A stretch of 64,000 nucleotides of DNA from Calliopsis andreniformis (taxonomy: Eukaryota; Arthropoda; Insecta; Hymenoptera; Andrenidae), in assembly GCF_051401765.1 (NCBI RefSeq), contig NW_027480532.1:558001-622000 (forward strand), written 5' to 3'. Under the pieces are notes generated by a model, which searched no databases, was not told the origin of the DNA, and saw nothing but the letters and a program-made list of their open reading frames with translations. Position 1 is the first letter of the stretch, and each line of letters begins with the position of its first letter. Of this stretch, positions 39,405 to 51,790 are shown piece by piece. The translations under genes were made by a program, and so were the position numbers.

Positions 39405-40179
39405 TCAATACTCAAACCTCAACACTCAACCCTCAATCCTCAATCCTCAATCCTCAATCGTCAATTCTCAATACTCAATCTTCAATCCTCCATTCTCAAT
39501 CCTCAATCCTCAATCCTCAATCCTCAATCCTCAATCCTCCATCCTCAATCGTCAGGCTTCAATCCTGAATACCCAATCCTCAGTGTTCAATCTTCAATCC
39601 TCAGTCCTCAATTCTCAATCCTCAATCCTCAGTCCTCAGACCTCAAACCTCAATCCGCAACCCTCAGCCCTCATCCTCATTCCTCAATCCTCAATCGTCA
39701 ATCCTCAATCCTCAATCCTCAACCCTCAATCCTCAATGTCCAATCCTCAATACCCAACACTCAGTCTTCAATCCTCAATCCTCAATCCTCAATCTTCAAT
39801 CCTCAATACTCAATCTTCAATCCTCCGTCCTCAATCCTCAACCCTCAATCCTCAATCCTCAATCGTCAGGCTTCAATCCTCAATACTCAATCTTCAATCC
39901 TCAATCCTGAATCCTCATTCCTCAATCCACATTCTACAATCCTCAATACCCAATCCTCAATCTTCAATCCTCAATCCTCAATCCTCAATTCTCAATCCTC
40001 AATCCCCAGTCCTAAGTCCTCAAATCTCAATCCTCAACCCGCAGCCATCATCCTCAATCCTCAATCCTCAATCTTCAACCCACAATCCTCAATCCTGAAT
40101 CATCATCCCTCAATCCTCAATCCTCAGTCCTCAAACCTCAATTCTGAATCCTCAATCTTCAGACTTCAGACCTCAAGAA

Positions 40180-40312
40180 TCAGATGTCAATCCCGAACCA
40201 TTAATAGAATATCATCAATTCACAGTTTTCAATACCCAATACTCAATCTGCAATCTTCAAATCTCTATTCACAAACATCAATTCTCATCACTCAACCCTC
40301 AACACTCAGTCC
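40180..40312 (+). repeat. 133-bp landmark, subtype L, CCCGAACC form
   Basis: Duplication Y partner of 36,582-36,714; hairpin 542 bp further on. Confidence 0.92.
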
Positions 40313-40721
40313 GCAATCCTCAACCTTCAACCCTCAATCCTCAATACTCAATCCTCAATCCTCAATCGTCAATACTTAATACTCAATCTTCAATCCTCAA
40401 TCCTCAATCCTCGATCCTCAATCCTCAATCCTCAATCTTCAATCGTCAATACTCAATCTTCAATCCTCAATCCTCAATCCGCAACCCTCAATGCTCAATC
40501 CTCAATCCTCAATCCTCAAACCTCAACCTTCAATCCTCAATACTCAATCTGCAATCCTCAATCCTCAATCCTCAATCCTCAATCCTCAATCGTCGATCCT
40601 CAATCCCCAATCCTCAATCTTCAATCCTCAATCCTCAATCCCCAATCCTCAATCCTCAATCATCAATCTTCAATCCTCAATACTCAATCTTCAATCCTCA
40701 ATTCTCAATACTCAATAGAAT

Positions 40722-40739
40722 ATCCTGAATTCTCAGGAT
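40722..40739. repeat. Hairpin landmark, intact
   Basis: Duplication Y copy 2. Confidence 0.93.
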
Positions 40740-41650
40740 TCAATACTCAAACCTCAACACGCAACCCCGAATCCTCAATCCTCAATCCTCAATCTTCAAT
40801 CCTCAATACTCAATCTTCAATCCTCCATCCACAATCCTCAGTTCTCAATCCTCAACCCTCAATCGTCAGGCTTCAATCCTCAATACTCAATCTTCAATCC
40901 TCAGTCCTCAATCGTCATTCGTCAATCCTCATTCTTCAATCCTCAATACCCAATCCTCAATCTTCAATCTTCAACCCTCAATCCTCAACTCTCAATCCTC
41001 AACCCTCAATCCTCAGACCTCAAACCTCAACCCTCAACCCTCAGCCCTCATCCTCAATCCTCAATCCTCAATCTTCAATCCTCAATCCTCAATCCTCAAT
41101 TCTCAATCCTCAATCCTCAATCCGCAGACCTCAAACATCAATACTCAACCCTCTGTCCTCGTCCTCAATCCACAACCATCAATCCTCAATCCTCAATCTT
41201 CAATCATCGATATTCAATCTTCAGTCCTGAATCCTCAATCCTCAATCCTCAATCCTCAATCCTCAATGTTCAATCCGCAATACCCAATCCTCGATCTTCA
41301 ATCCTCAATCCACAATCCTCAATCCTCAATCCTCATTCTTCAATCCTCAACACCCAATCCTCAATACTCAATCTGCAACCCTCAATACTCAGTCCTCAAT
41401 CCTCAATCCTCAATCCTCAATCCTCAATACTCAATCCTCAATTCTCAATCCTCAATCTTCAATCCTCAATACTCAATCCTCAATCCTCAATCCTCAATCC
41501 TGAATCGTCAATCCTCAATCCTCAATTTTCAATCCTCAATACTCAATCTTCAATCCTCAATCCTCAATCCTCAATCCTCAATACTCAATCCTCAATACTC
41601 AATCCTCAATACTCAACCATCAACCCTCAGTTCTCAATACTCAATAGAAT

Positions 41651-41668
41651 ATCCTGAATTCTCAGTAT
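41651..41668. repeat. Hairpin landmark, broken right arm (TCAGTAT)
   Basis: Duplication Y partner of 38,053. Confidence 0.88.
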
Positions 41669-42063
41669 TCAATACTCAAACCTAAACACTCAACCCTCAA
41701 TCCTCAGTCCTCAATCCTCAATCCTCAATCGTCAATCCTCAATACTCAATCTTCAATTCTCCATTCTCAATCCTCAATTCTCAATCCTCAATCCTCAATC
41801 CTCAATCCTCCATCCTCAATCGTCAGGCTTCAATCCTGAATACCCAATCCTCAGTCTTCAATCTTCAATCCTCAGTCCTCAATTCTCAATCCTCAATCCT
41901 CAGTCCTCAGACCTCAAACCTCAATCCGCAACCCTCAGCCCTCATCCTCATTCCTCAATCCTCAATCGTCAATCCTCAATCCTCAATCCTCAACCCTCAA
42001 TCCTCAATGTTCAATCCTCAATACCCAACCCTCAGTCTTCAATCCTCAATCCTCAATCATCAA

Positions 42064-42621
42064 TCTTCAATCCTCAATACTCAATCTTCAATCCTACGTC
42101 CCCAATCCTCAACCCTCAACCCTCAATCCTCAATCCGCAATCGTCAGGCTTCAATCCTCAATACTCAATCTTCAATCCTCAATCCTCAATCCTCATTCCT
42201 CAATCCACATTCTTCAATCCTCAATACCCAATCCTCAATCTTCAATCCTCAATCCTCAATCCTCAATTCTCAATCCTCAATCCTCTGTCCTAAGTCCTCA
42301 AATCTCAATCGTCAACCCCCAGCCCTCATCCTCAATCCTCAATCCTCAATCTTCAACCCTCAATCCTCAATCCTGAAGCATCAACCCTCAATCCTCAATC
42401 CTCAGTCCTCAAACCTCAATTCTGAATCCTCAATCTTCAGACCTCAGACCTCAAGAATCAGATGTCAATCCTGAATCCTTAATAGAATATCATCAATTCA
42501 CAGTTTTCAATTCCCAATACTCAATCTGCAATCTTCAAATCTCTATTCACAAACATCAATTCTCATCACTCAACCCTCAACACTCAGTCCGCAATCCTCA
42601 ACCTTCAACCCTCAATCCTCA
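42064..42621 (+). repeat. Tandem duplication Y, partial copy 3
   Basis: The period-3,598 match continues for about 560 bases, including the landmark at 42,458. The variants here (CAACCCCCAGCCC, AATTCCCAATAC) are those of the 22-28 kb region rather than of Y copies 1 and 2. This points to exchange with that sequence family. Confidence 0.8.
42458..42590 (+). repeat. 133-bp landmark, subtype L
   Basis: TTTTCAATTCCC variant; the hairpin follows at 591 bp instead of 542, seven heptamers longer. Confidence 0.92.
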
Positions 42622-43048
42622 ATCCTCAATTCTCAATCCTCAATCTTCAATCCTCAATACTCAATCCTCAATCCTCAATCATCAATCCTGAATCGTCAAT
42701 CCTCAATCCTCAATTTTCAATCCTCAATACTCAATCCTCGATCCTCAATCCTCAATCCTCAATCTTCAATCGTCAATACTCAATCTTCAATCCTCAATCC
42801 TCAATCCGCAACCCTCAATGCTCAATCCTCAATCCTCAATCCTCAAACCTCAATCTTCAATCCTCAATACTCAATCTGCAATCCTCAATCCTCAATCCTC
42901 AATCCTCAATCCTCAATCGTCGATCCTCAATCCCCAATCCTCAATCTTCAATCCTCAATCCTCAATCCCCAATCCTCAATCCTCAATCCTCAATCTTCAA
43001 TCCTCAATACTCAATCTTCAATCCTCAATTCTCAATACTCAATAGAAT

Positions 43049-43066
43049 ATCCTGAATTCTCAGGAT
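43049..43066. repeat. Hairpin landmark, intact
   Basis: 591 bp after the landmark start at 42,458. Confidence 0.93.
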
Positions 43067-44190
43067 TCAATACTCAAACCTCAACACGCAACCCCGAATC
43101 CTCAACCCTCAATCCTCAATCTTCAATCCTCAATACTCAATCTTCAATCCTCCATCCACAATCCTCAGACCTCAATCCTCAATCCTCAATCGTCAGGCTT
43201 CAATCCTCAATACTCAATCTTCAATCCTCAATCCTCAATCGTCATTCGTCAATCCTCATTCTTCAATCCTCAATACCCAATTCTCAATCTTCAATCTTCA
43301 ACCCTCAATCCTCAACTCTCAATCCTCAACCCTCAATCCTCAGACCTCAAACCTCAACCCTCAACCCTCAGGCCTCATCCTCAATCCTCAATCCTCAATC
43401 TTCAATCCTCAATGCTCAATCCTCAATTCTCAATCCTCAATCCTCAATCCTCAGACCTCAAACATCAATACTCAACCCTCAGTCCTCGTCCTCAATCCAC
43501 AACCATCAATCCTCAATCCTCAATCTTCAATCATCGATATTCAATCTTCAGTCCTCAATCCTCAATCCTCAATCCTCAATCCTCAATCCTCAATGTTTAA
43601 TCCGCAATACCCTATCCTCGATCTTCAATCCTCAATCCACAATCCTCAACCCTCAATCCTCATTCTTCAATCCTCAACACCCAATCCTCAATACTCAATC
43701 TGCAACCCTCAATACTCAGTCCTCAATCCTCAATCCTCATTCTTCAATCCTCAATACCCAACCCTCAATCTTCAATCCTCAATCCACAATCCTCAATCCT
43801 CAATCCTCATTCTTCAATCCTCAACACGCAATCCTCAATCTCCAATCCTCAATTCTCAATTCGCAGACCTCAATCCTCAATCTTCAATCCTCAATACTCA
43901 ATCTTCAATCCTCAATCCTCAATCCTCAATCCTCAATCCTCATTCTTCAGTCCTCAACACCCAATCCACAATCTTCAATCGTCAATCCTCAATCCTCAAT
44001 TCTCAATCCTCAATCCTCAATCCTAAGCCCTCAAATCTCAATCCTCAACCCGCAGCCCTCATCCTCAATCCTCAATCCTCAATCTTCAACCCTCAATCCT
44101 CAATCCTGAAGCGTCAACCCTCAATCCTCAATCCTCAGTCCTCAAACCTCAATTCTGAATCCTCAATCTTCAGACCTCAGACCTCATCAA

Positions 44191-44323
44191 TCAGATGTCA
44201 ATCCTGAATCCTTAATAGAATATCATCAATTCACAGTTTCCAATACCCAATACTCAATCTGCAATCTTCAAATCTCTATTCACAAACATCAATACTCATC
44301 ACTCAACCCTCAACACTCAGTCC
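44191..44323 (+). repeat. 133-bp landmark, subtype L
   Basis: TTTCCAATACCC form with CATCAATACTCATC, like 31,958 and 53,746; lies just after the 831-bp deletion junction. Confidence 0.92.
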
Positions 44324-45105
44324 GCAATCCTCAACCTTCAACCCTCAATCCTCAATACTCAATCCTCAATCCTCAATCGTCAATACTCAATACTCAATCT
44401 TCAATCCTCAATCCTCAATCCTCAATCCTCAATCCTCATACCTCAATCTTCAATCGTCAATACTCAATCTTCAATCCTCAATCCTCAATCCGCAACCCTC
44501 AATGCTCAATCCTCAATCCTCAATCCTCAATCCTCAATCGTCAATTCTCAATACTCAATCTTCAATCCTCCATTCTCAATCCTCAATCCTCAATCCTCAA
44601 TCCTCAATCCTCAATCCTCCATCCTCAATCGTCAGGCTTCAATCCTGAATACCCAATCCTCAGTGTTCAATCTTCAATCCTCAGTCCTCAATTCTCAATC
44701 CTCAATCCTCAGTCCTCAGACCTCAAACCTCTATCCGCAACCCTCAGCCCTCATCCTCATTCCTCAATCCTCAATCGTCAATCCTCAATCCTCAATCCTC
44801 AACCCTCAATCCTCAATGTTCAATCCTCTATACCCAATCCTCAATCTTCAATCTTCAACCCTCAATCATCAATTCTCAATCCTCAATCCTCAGTCCTCAG
44901 ACCTCAAACCTCTATCCTCAACCCTCAGCCCTCATCCTCAATCCTAAATCCTCAATCTTCAATCCTAAATCCTCAATCTTCAATCCTCAATCCTCAATCC
45001 TCATGCCTCAATCCTCAATCCTCAATATTCAATCCTCAGTCATCAAACCTCAATCCTGAATCCTCAATCCTGAATCCTCAATCTTCAGACCTCAGACCTG
45101 AACAA

Positions 45106-45238
45106 TCAGATGACAATCATCAATCCTCAATAGAATATCACCAATTCACAGTTTTCAATACTCAATACTCAATCTGCAATCTTCAAATTTCTATCCACAA
45201 GCATCAATTCTCATCACTCAACCCTCAACGCTCAGTCC
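45106..45238 (+). repeat. 133-bp landmark, subtype G
   Basis: Told by TCAGATGACAATCATC, ATATCACCAATTC, CACAAGCATC and CAACGCTCAG; 9-mer CTATCCACA at +85. Confidence 0.92.
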
Positions 45239-46438
45239 CCAATCCTCAATCTTCAATCCTCAATCCTCAATCCTCAATCCTCAATCCCATTCATCAATCC
45301 TCAACACCCAATCCTCCATGTTCAATCCTCAAACCTCAATCCTCAATTCTCAATCCTCAATCCTCTATCCTCAATGCTCAATCCTCAATCCATAATCCTC
45401 AACGCTCAATCTTCAATCCTCAATACTCAATCTGCAATCCGCAATCCTCAATCCTCAATCCTCAATCCTCATTCTTCAATCCTCAATACCCAATCCTCTA
45501 TCTTCAATCCTCAATCCTCAATCCTCAATCCTCAATACTCATTCATCAATCCTCAACTCCCAATCCTCAATATTAAATCCTCAATCCTCAATCCTCAATA
45601 CTCATTCATCAATCCTGAACTCCCAATCCTCAATCTTCAATCCTCAATCCTCAATCGTCAGACTTCAATCCTCACTACTCAATCTTCAATACTCAATCCT
45701 CAATCCTCAATCCTCAAACCACATTCTACAATCCTCAATACCCAATCCTGAATCTTCAATCCTCAATCCTCAATCCTCAATACTCAATCCTGAATCCCCA
45801 GACCTCAGTCCTCAAACCTCAATCCTCAACCATCAGCCCTCATCCTCAGGCCTCAATCCAAAATTCTCAATCCTCAAACCTCAAACCTCAATCCTCAACC
45901 GTCAGTCCACGTCCTCAATCCTCAAACCTCAATCCTCAATCCTCAATATTCAATCCTCTATACTCAATATTCAATCCTCAATCCTCAATCCTCAATTCTC
46001 AATCCTCAATCTTCAATCCTCAATACTCAATCCTCAATCCTCAATCCTCAATCCTGAATCCTCAATCCTCAATCCTCCATTTTCAATCCTCAATACTCAA
46101 TCTTCAATCCTCAATCCTCAATCGTCAGTCTTCAATCCTCAATACTCAATCTTCAATCCTCAATCCTCAATCCTCAATCCTCAAACCTCATTCTACAATC
46201 CACAATACCCAATCCTCTATCTTCAATGCTCAATCCTCAATCCTCAATACTCAATCCTCAATCCTCAGACCTCAGTCCTCAAACCTCAATCCTCAACCCT
46301 CAGCCCTCATCCTCAATCCTCAATCCTAAATTCTCAATCCTCATGCCTCAATCCTCAATCCTCAATCCTCAGTCATCGAACCACAATCCTGAATCCTCAA
46401 TCCTGAATCCTCAATCTTCAGACCTCAGACCTGAACAA

Positions 46439-46571
46439 TCAGAAGTCAATCCTCAATCCTCAATAGAATATCATCAATTCACAGTTTTCAATACTCAATA
46501 CTCAGTCTGCAATCTTCAAATTTCTATCCACAAACATCAATTCTCATCTCTCAACCCTCAACGCTCAGTCC
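46439..46571 (+). repeat. 133-bp landmark, subtype G, TCAGAAG form
   Basis: Starts TCAGAAGTC, has CAGTCTGCAATC and CTCATCTCTCAACCC, and shares CAACGCTCAG with the other G copies. Confidence 0.92.
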
Positions 46572-47542
46572 CCAATCCTCAATATTCAATCCTCAATCCT
46601 CAACCCTCAATTCTCAATCCTCAATCTTCAATCCTCAATACTCAATCCTCAATCCTCAATCATCAATCCTGAATCGTCAATCCTCAATCCTCAATCCTCA
46701 ATCCTCAATCCTCAATCCTCAATCGTCAGACTTCAATCCTCACTACTCAATCTTCAATACTCAATCCTCAATCCTCAATCCTCAAACCACATTCTACAAT
46801 CCTCAATACCCAATCCTCAATCTTCTATCCTGAATCCTCAATCCTCAATACTCAATCCTGAATCCCCAGACCTCAGTCCTCAAACCTCAATCCTCAACCA
46901 TCAGCCCTCAACCTCAGGCCTCAATCCAAAATTCAAAATCCTCAAACCTCAAACCTCAATCCACAACCGTCAGTCCACGTCCTCAATCCTCAACCGTCAG
47001 TCCACGTCCTCAATCCTCAACCCTCAATCCTCAATCCTCAATATTCAATCCTCTATACTCAATATTCAATCCTCAATCCTCAATCCTCAATCCTCAATCC
47101 CATTCATCAATCCTCAACACCCAATCCTCAATCTTCAATCCTCAATCCTCAATCCTCAATTCTCAATCCTCAATCCTCAATCCTCAGACCTCAAACATCA
47201 ATACTCAACCCTCAGTCCTCGTCCTCAATCCACAACCATCAATCCTCGATCCTCAATCTTCAATCATCAATGTTCAATCTTCAATCCTCTATCCTCAGTC
47301 CTCAATACTCAATCCTCAATCCTCAATCTTCAATCCTCAATACTCAATCTTCAATCCTCAATCCTCAATCCTCTATCCTCAATGCTCAATCCTCAATCCA
47401 TAATCCTCAACCCTCAATCTTCAATCCTCAATACTCAATCTGCAATCCGCAATCCTCAGTCCTCAATACTCAATCCTCAATCCTCAATCCTTAATCCTCA
47501 ATACTCAACCATCAATCCTCAATTCTCAATACTCAATAGAAT

Positions 47543-47560
47543 ATCCTGAATTCTCAGGAT
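47543..47560. repeat. Hairpin landmark, intact
   Basis: 1,104 bp after the subtype G landmark at 46,439; right flank CTCGACACTCAACCC. Confidence 0.93.
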
Positions 47561-48903
47561 TCAATACTCAAACCTCGACACTCAACCCTCAATCTTCAAT
47601 CCTCAATCCTCAATCGTCAGGCTTCAATCCTCAATACTCAATCTTCAATCCTCAATCCTCAATCCTCATTCCTCAATCCTCATTCTTCAATCCTCAATAC
47701 CCAATCCTCAATCTTCAATCCTCAATCCTCAATCCTCAATACTCAATCCTCAATCCCCAGACCTCAGTCCTCGAACCTCAATCCTCAACCATCAGCCCTC
47801 ATCCTCAGGCCTCAATCCAAATCTCAATCCTCAAACCTCAAACCTCAATCCTCAACCGTCAGTCCACGTCCTCAATCCTCAACCCTCAATCCTCAATCCT
47901 CAATATTCAATCCTCTATACTCAATATTCAATCCTCAATCCTCAATCCTCAATCCTCAATCCCATTCATCAATCCTCAACACCCAATCCTCAATGTTCAA
48001 TCCTCAATCCTCAATCCTCAATTCTCAATCCTCAATCCTCTATCCTCAATGCTCAATCCTCAATCCATAATCCTCAACCCTCAATCTTCAATCCTCAATA
48101 CTCAATCTGCAATCCGCAATCCTCAATCCTCAATCCTCAATCCTCATTCTTCAATCCTCAATACCCAATCCTCTATCTTCAATCCTCAATCCTCAATCCT
48201 CAATCCTCAATACTCATTCATCAATCCTCAACTCCCAATCCTCAATATTAAATCCTCAATCCTCAATCCTCAATACTCATTCATCAATCCTCAACTCCCA
48301 ATCCTCAATCTTCAATCCTCAATCCTCAATCCTCAGACCTCAATCCTCAACCTTCAATCCTCAATACTCAATCTTCAATCCTCAAACCTCAATCCTCAAT
48401 CCTCAATCCCATTCATCAATCCTCAACTCCCAATCCTCAATCTTCAATCCTCAACCCTCAATCCTCCAATCTCAATCCTCAATCCTCAATCCTCAGACCT
48501 CAAACATCAATACTCAACCCTCAGTCCTCGTCCTCAATCCACAACCATCAATCCTCGATCCTCAATCTTCATTCATCAATGTTCAATCTTCAATCCTCAA
48601 TCCTCAGTCCTCAATACTCAATCCTCAATCCTGAATCCTCATTCCTCAATCCACATTCTACAATCCTCAATACCCAATCCTCAATCTTCAATCCTCAATC
48701 CTCAATCCTCAATTCTCAATCCTCAATCCCCAGTCCTAAGTCCTCAAATCTCAATCCTCAACCCGCAGCCATCATCCTCAATCCTCAATCCTCAATCTTC
48801 AACCCACAATCCTCAATCCTGAATCATCATCCCTCAATCCTCAATCCTCAGTCCTCAAACCTCAATTCTGAATCCTCAATCTTCAGACTTCAGACCTCAA
48901 GAA

Positions 48904-49036
48904 TCAGATGTCAATCCCGAACCATTAATAGAATATCATCAATTCACAGTTTTCAATACCCAATACTCAATCTGCAATCTTCAAATCTCTATTCACAAAC
49001 ATCAATTCTCATCACTCAACCCTCAACACTCAGTCC
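48904..49036 (+). repeat. 133-bp landmark, subtype L, CCCGAACC form
   Basis: Composite Z partner of 40,180-40,312; hairpin 542 bp further on. Confidence 0.92.
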
Positions 49037-49445
49037 GCAATCCTCAACCTTCAACCCTCAATCCTCAATACTCAATCCTCAATCCTCAATCGTCAATACT
49101 TAATACTCAATCTTCAATCCTCAATCCTCAATCCTCGATCCTCAATCCTCAATCCTCAATCTTCAATCGTCAATACTCAATCTTCAATCCTCAATCCTCA
49201 ATCCGCAACCCTCAATGCTCAATCCTCAATCCTCAATCCTCAAACCTCAACCTTCAATCCTCAATACTCAATCTGCAATCCTCAATCCTCAATCCTCAAT
49301 CCTCAATCCTCAATCGTCGATCCTCAATCCCCAATCCTCAATCTTCAATCCTCAATCCTCAATCCCCAATCCTCAATCCTCAATCATCAATCTTCAATCC
49401 TCAATACTCAATCTTCAATCCTCAATTCTCAATACTCAATAGAAT

Positions 49446-49463
49446 ATCCTGAATTCTCAGGAT
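49446..49463. repeat. Hairpin landmark, intact
   Basis: Composite Z partner of 40,722; private flank change GCAAACCCG. Confidence 0.93.
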
Positions 49464-50374
49464 TCAATACTCAAACCTCAACACGCAAACCCGAATCCTC
49501 AATCCTCAATCCTCAATCTTCAATCCTCAATACTCAATCTTCAATCCTCCATCCACAATCCTCAGTTCTCAATCCTCAACCCTCAATCGTCAGGCTTCAA
49601 TCCTCAATACTCAATCTTCAATCCTCAGTCCTCAATCGTCATTCGTCAATCCTCATTCTTCAATCCTCAATACCCAATCCTCAATCTTCAATCTTCAACC
49701 CTCAATCCTCAACTCTCAATCCTCAACCCTCAATCCTCAGACCTCAAACCTCAACCCTCAACCCTCAGCCCTCATCCTCAATCCTCAATCCTCAATCTTC
49801 AATCCTCAATCCTCAATCCTCAATTCTCAATCCTCAATCCTCAATCCGCAGACCTCAAACATCAATACTCAACCCTCTGTCCTCGTCCTCAATCCACAAC
49901 CATCAATCCTCAATCCTCAATCTTCAATCATCGATATTCAATCTTCAGTCCTGAATCCTCAATCCTCAATCCTCAATCCTCAATCCTCAATGTTCAATCC
50001 GCAATACCCAATCCTCGATCTTCAATCCTCAATCCACAATCCTCAATCCTCAATCCTCATTCTTCAATCCTCAACACCCAATCCTCAATACTCAATCTGC
50101 AACCCTCAATACTCAGTCCTCAATCCTCAATCCTCAATCCTCAATCCTCAATACTCAATCCTCAATTCTCAATCCTCAATCTTCAATCCTCAATACTCAA
50201 TCCTCAATCCTCAATCCTCAATCCTGAATCGTCAATCCTCAATCCTCAATTTTCAATCCTCAATACTCAATCTTCAATCCTCAATCCTCAATCCTCAATC
50301 CTCAATACTCAATCCTCAATACTCAATCCTCAATACTCAACCATCAACCCTCAGTTCTCAATACTCAATAGAAT

Positions 50375-50392
50375 ATCCTGAATTCTCAGTAT
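50375..50392. repeat. Hairpin landmark, broken right arm (TCAGTAT)
   Basis: Composite Z partner of 41,651. Confidence 0.88.
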
Positions 50393-51181
50393 TCAATACT
50401 CAAACCTAAACACTCAACCCTCAATCCTCAGTCCTCAATCCTCAATCCTCAATCGTCAATCCTCAATACTCAATCTTCAATTCTCCATTCTCAATCCTCA
50501 ATTCTCAATCCTCAATCCTCAATCCTCAATCCTCCATCCTCAATCGTCAGGCTTCAATCCTGAATACCCAATCCTCAGTCTTCAATCTTCAATCCTCAGT
50601 CCTCAATTCTCAATCCTCAATCCTCAGTCCTCAGACCTCAAACCTCAATCCGCAACCCTCAGCCCTCATCCTCATTCCTCAATCCTCAATCGTCAATCCT
50701 CAATCCTCAATCCTCAACCCTCAATCCTCAATGTTCAATCCTCAATACCCAACCCTCAGTCTTCAATCCTCAATCCTCAATCATCAATCTTCAATCCTCA
50801 ATACTCAATCTTCAATCCTACGTCCCCAATCCTCAACCCTCAACCCTCAATCCTCAATCCGCAATCGTCAGGCTTCAATCCTCAATACTCAATCTTCAAT
50901 CCTCAATCCTCAATCCTCATTCCTCAATCCACATTCTTCAATCCTCAATACCCAATCCTCAATCTTCAATCCTCAATCCTCAATCCTCAATTCTCAATCC
51001 TCAATCCTCTGTCCTAAGTCCTCAAATCTCAATCGTCAACCCCCAGCCCTCATCCTCAATCCTCAATCCTCAATCTTCAACCCTCAATCCTCAATCCTGA
51101 AGCATCAACCCTCAATCCTCAATCCTCAGTCCTCAAACCTCAATTCTGAATCCTCAATCTTCAGACCTCAGACCTCAAGAA

Positions 51182-51314
51182 TCAGATGTCAATTCTGAAT
51201 CCTTAATAGAATATCATCAATTCACAGTTTTCAATTCCCAATACTCAATCTGCAATCTTCAAATCTCTATTCACAAACATCAATTCTCATCACTCAACCC
51301 TCAACACTCAGTCC
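51182..51314 (+). repeat. 133-bp landmark, subtype L
   Basis: Partner of 42,458-42,590 with one private change, GTCAATTCTGAATCC; hairpin at 591 bp. Confidence 0.92.
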
Positions 51315-51772
51315 GCAATCCTCAACCTTCAACCCTCAATCCTCAATCCTCAATTCTCAATCCTCAATCTTCAATCCTCAATACTCAATCCTCAATCCTC
51401 AATCATCAATCCTGAATCGTCAATCCTCAATCCTCAATTTTCAATCCTCAATACTCAATCCTCGATCCTCAATCCTCAATCCTCAATCTTCAATCGTCAA
51501 TACTCAATCTTCAATCCTCAATCCTCAATCCGCAACCCTCAATGCTCAATCCTCAATCCTCAATCCTCAAACCTCAATCTTCAATCCTCAATACTCAATC
51601 TGCAATCCTCAATCCTCAATCCTCAATCCTCAATCCTCAATCGTCGATCCTCAATCCCCAATCCTCAATCTTCAATCCTCAATCCTCAATCCCCAATCCT
51701 CAATCCTCAATCCTCAATCTTCAATCCTCAATACTCAATCTTCAATCCTCAATTCTCAATACTCAATAGAAT

Positions 51773-51790
51773 ATCCTGAATTCTCAGGAT
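51773..51790. repeat. Hairpin landmark, intact
   Basis: Composite Z partner of 43,049. Confidence 0.93.

Larger units (their letters stand above)
38466..42063 (+). repeat. Tandem duplication Y, copy 2
   Basis: This is the second copy of 34,861-38,465, nearly identical by eye. Its right part is also the start of composite repeat Z. Confidence 0.92.
39902..44020 (+). repeat. Composite repeat Z unit 1, left half
   Basis: This matches 48,626-52,744 at a constant offset of 8,724 bases. It contains two landmarks (40,180 and 42,458) with hairpins 542 and 591 bp after them. It ends at a deletion junction at 44,020/44,021. Confidence 0.92.
44021..48632 (+). repeat. Composite repeat Z unit 1, right half
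   Basis: This matches 53,576-58,187 at a constant offset of 9,555 bases, and its first part matches 60,541 onward. It contains the first subtype G landmarks (45,106 and 46,439) and the hairpin at 47,543. A local direct repeat of about 50 bases with the motif ATACTCATTCATCAATCC lies near 45,537 and 45,598. Confidence 0.92.
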
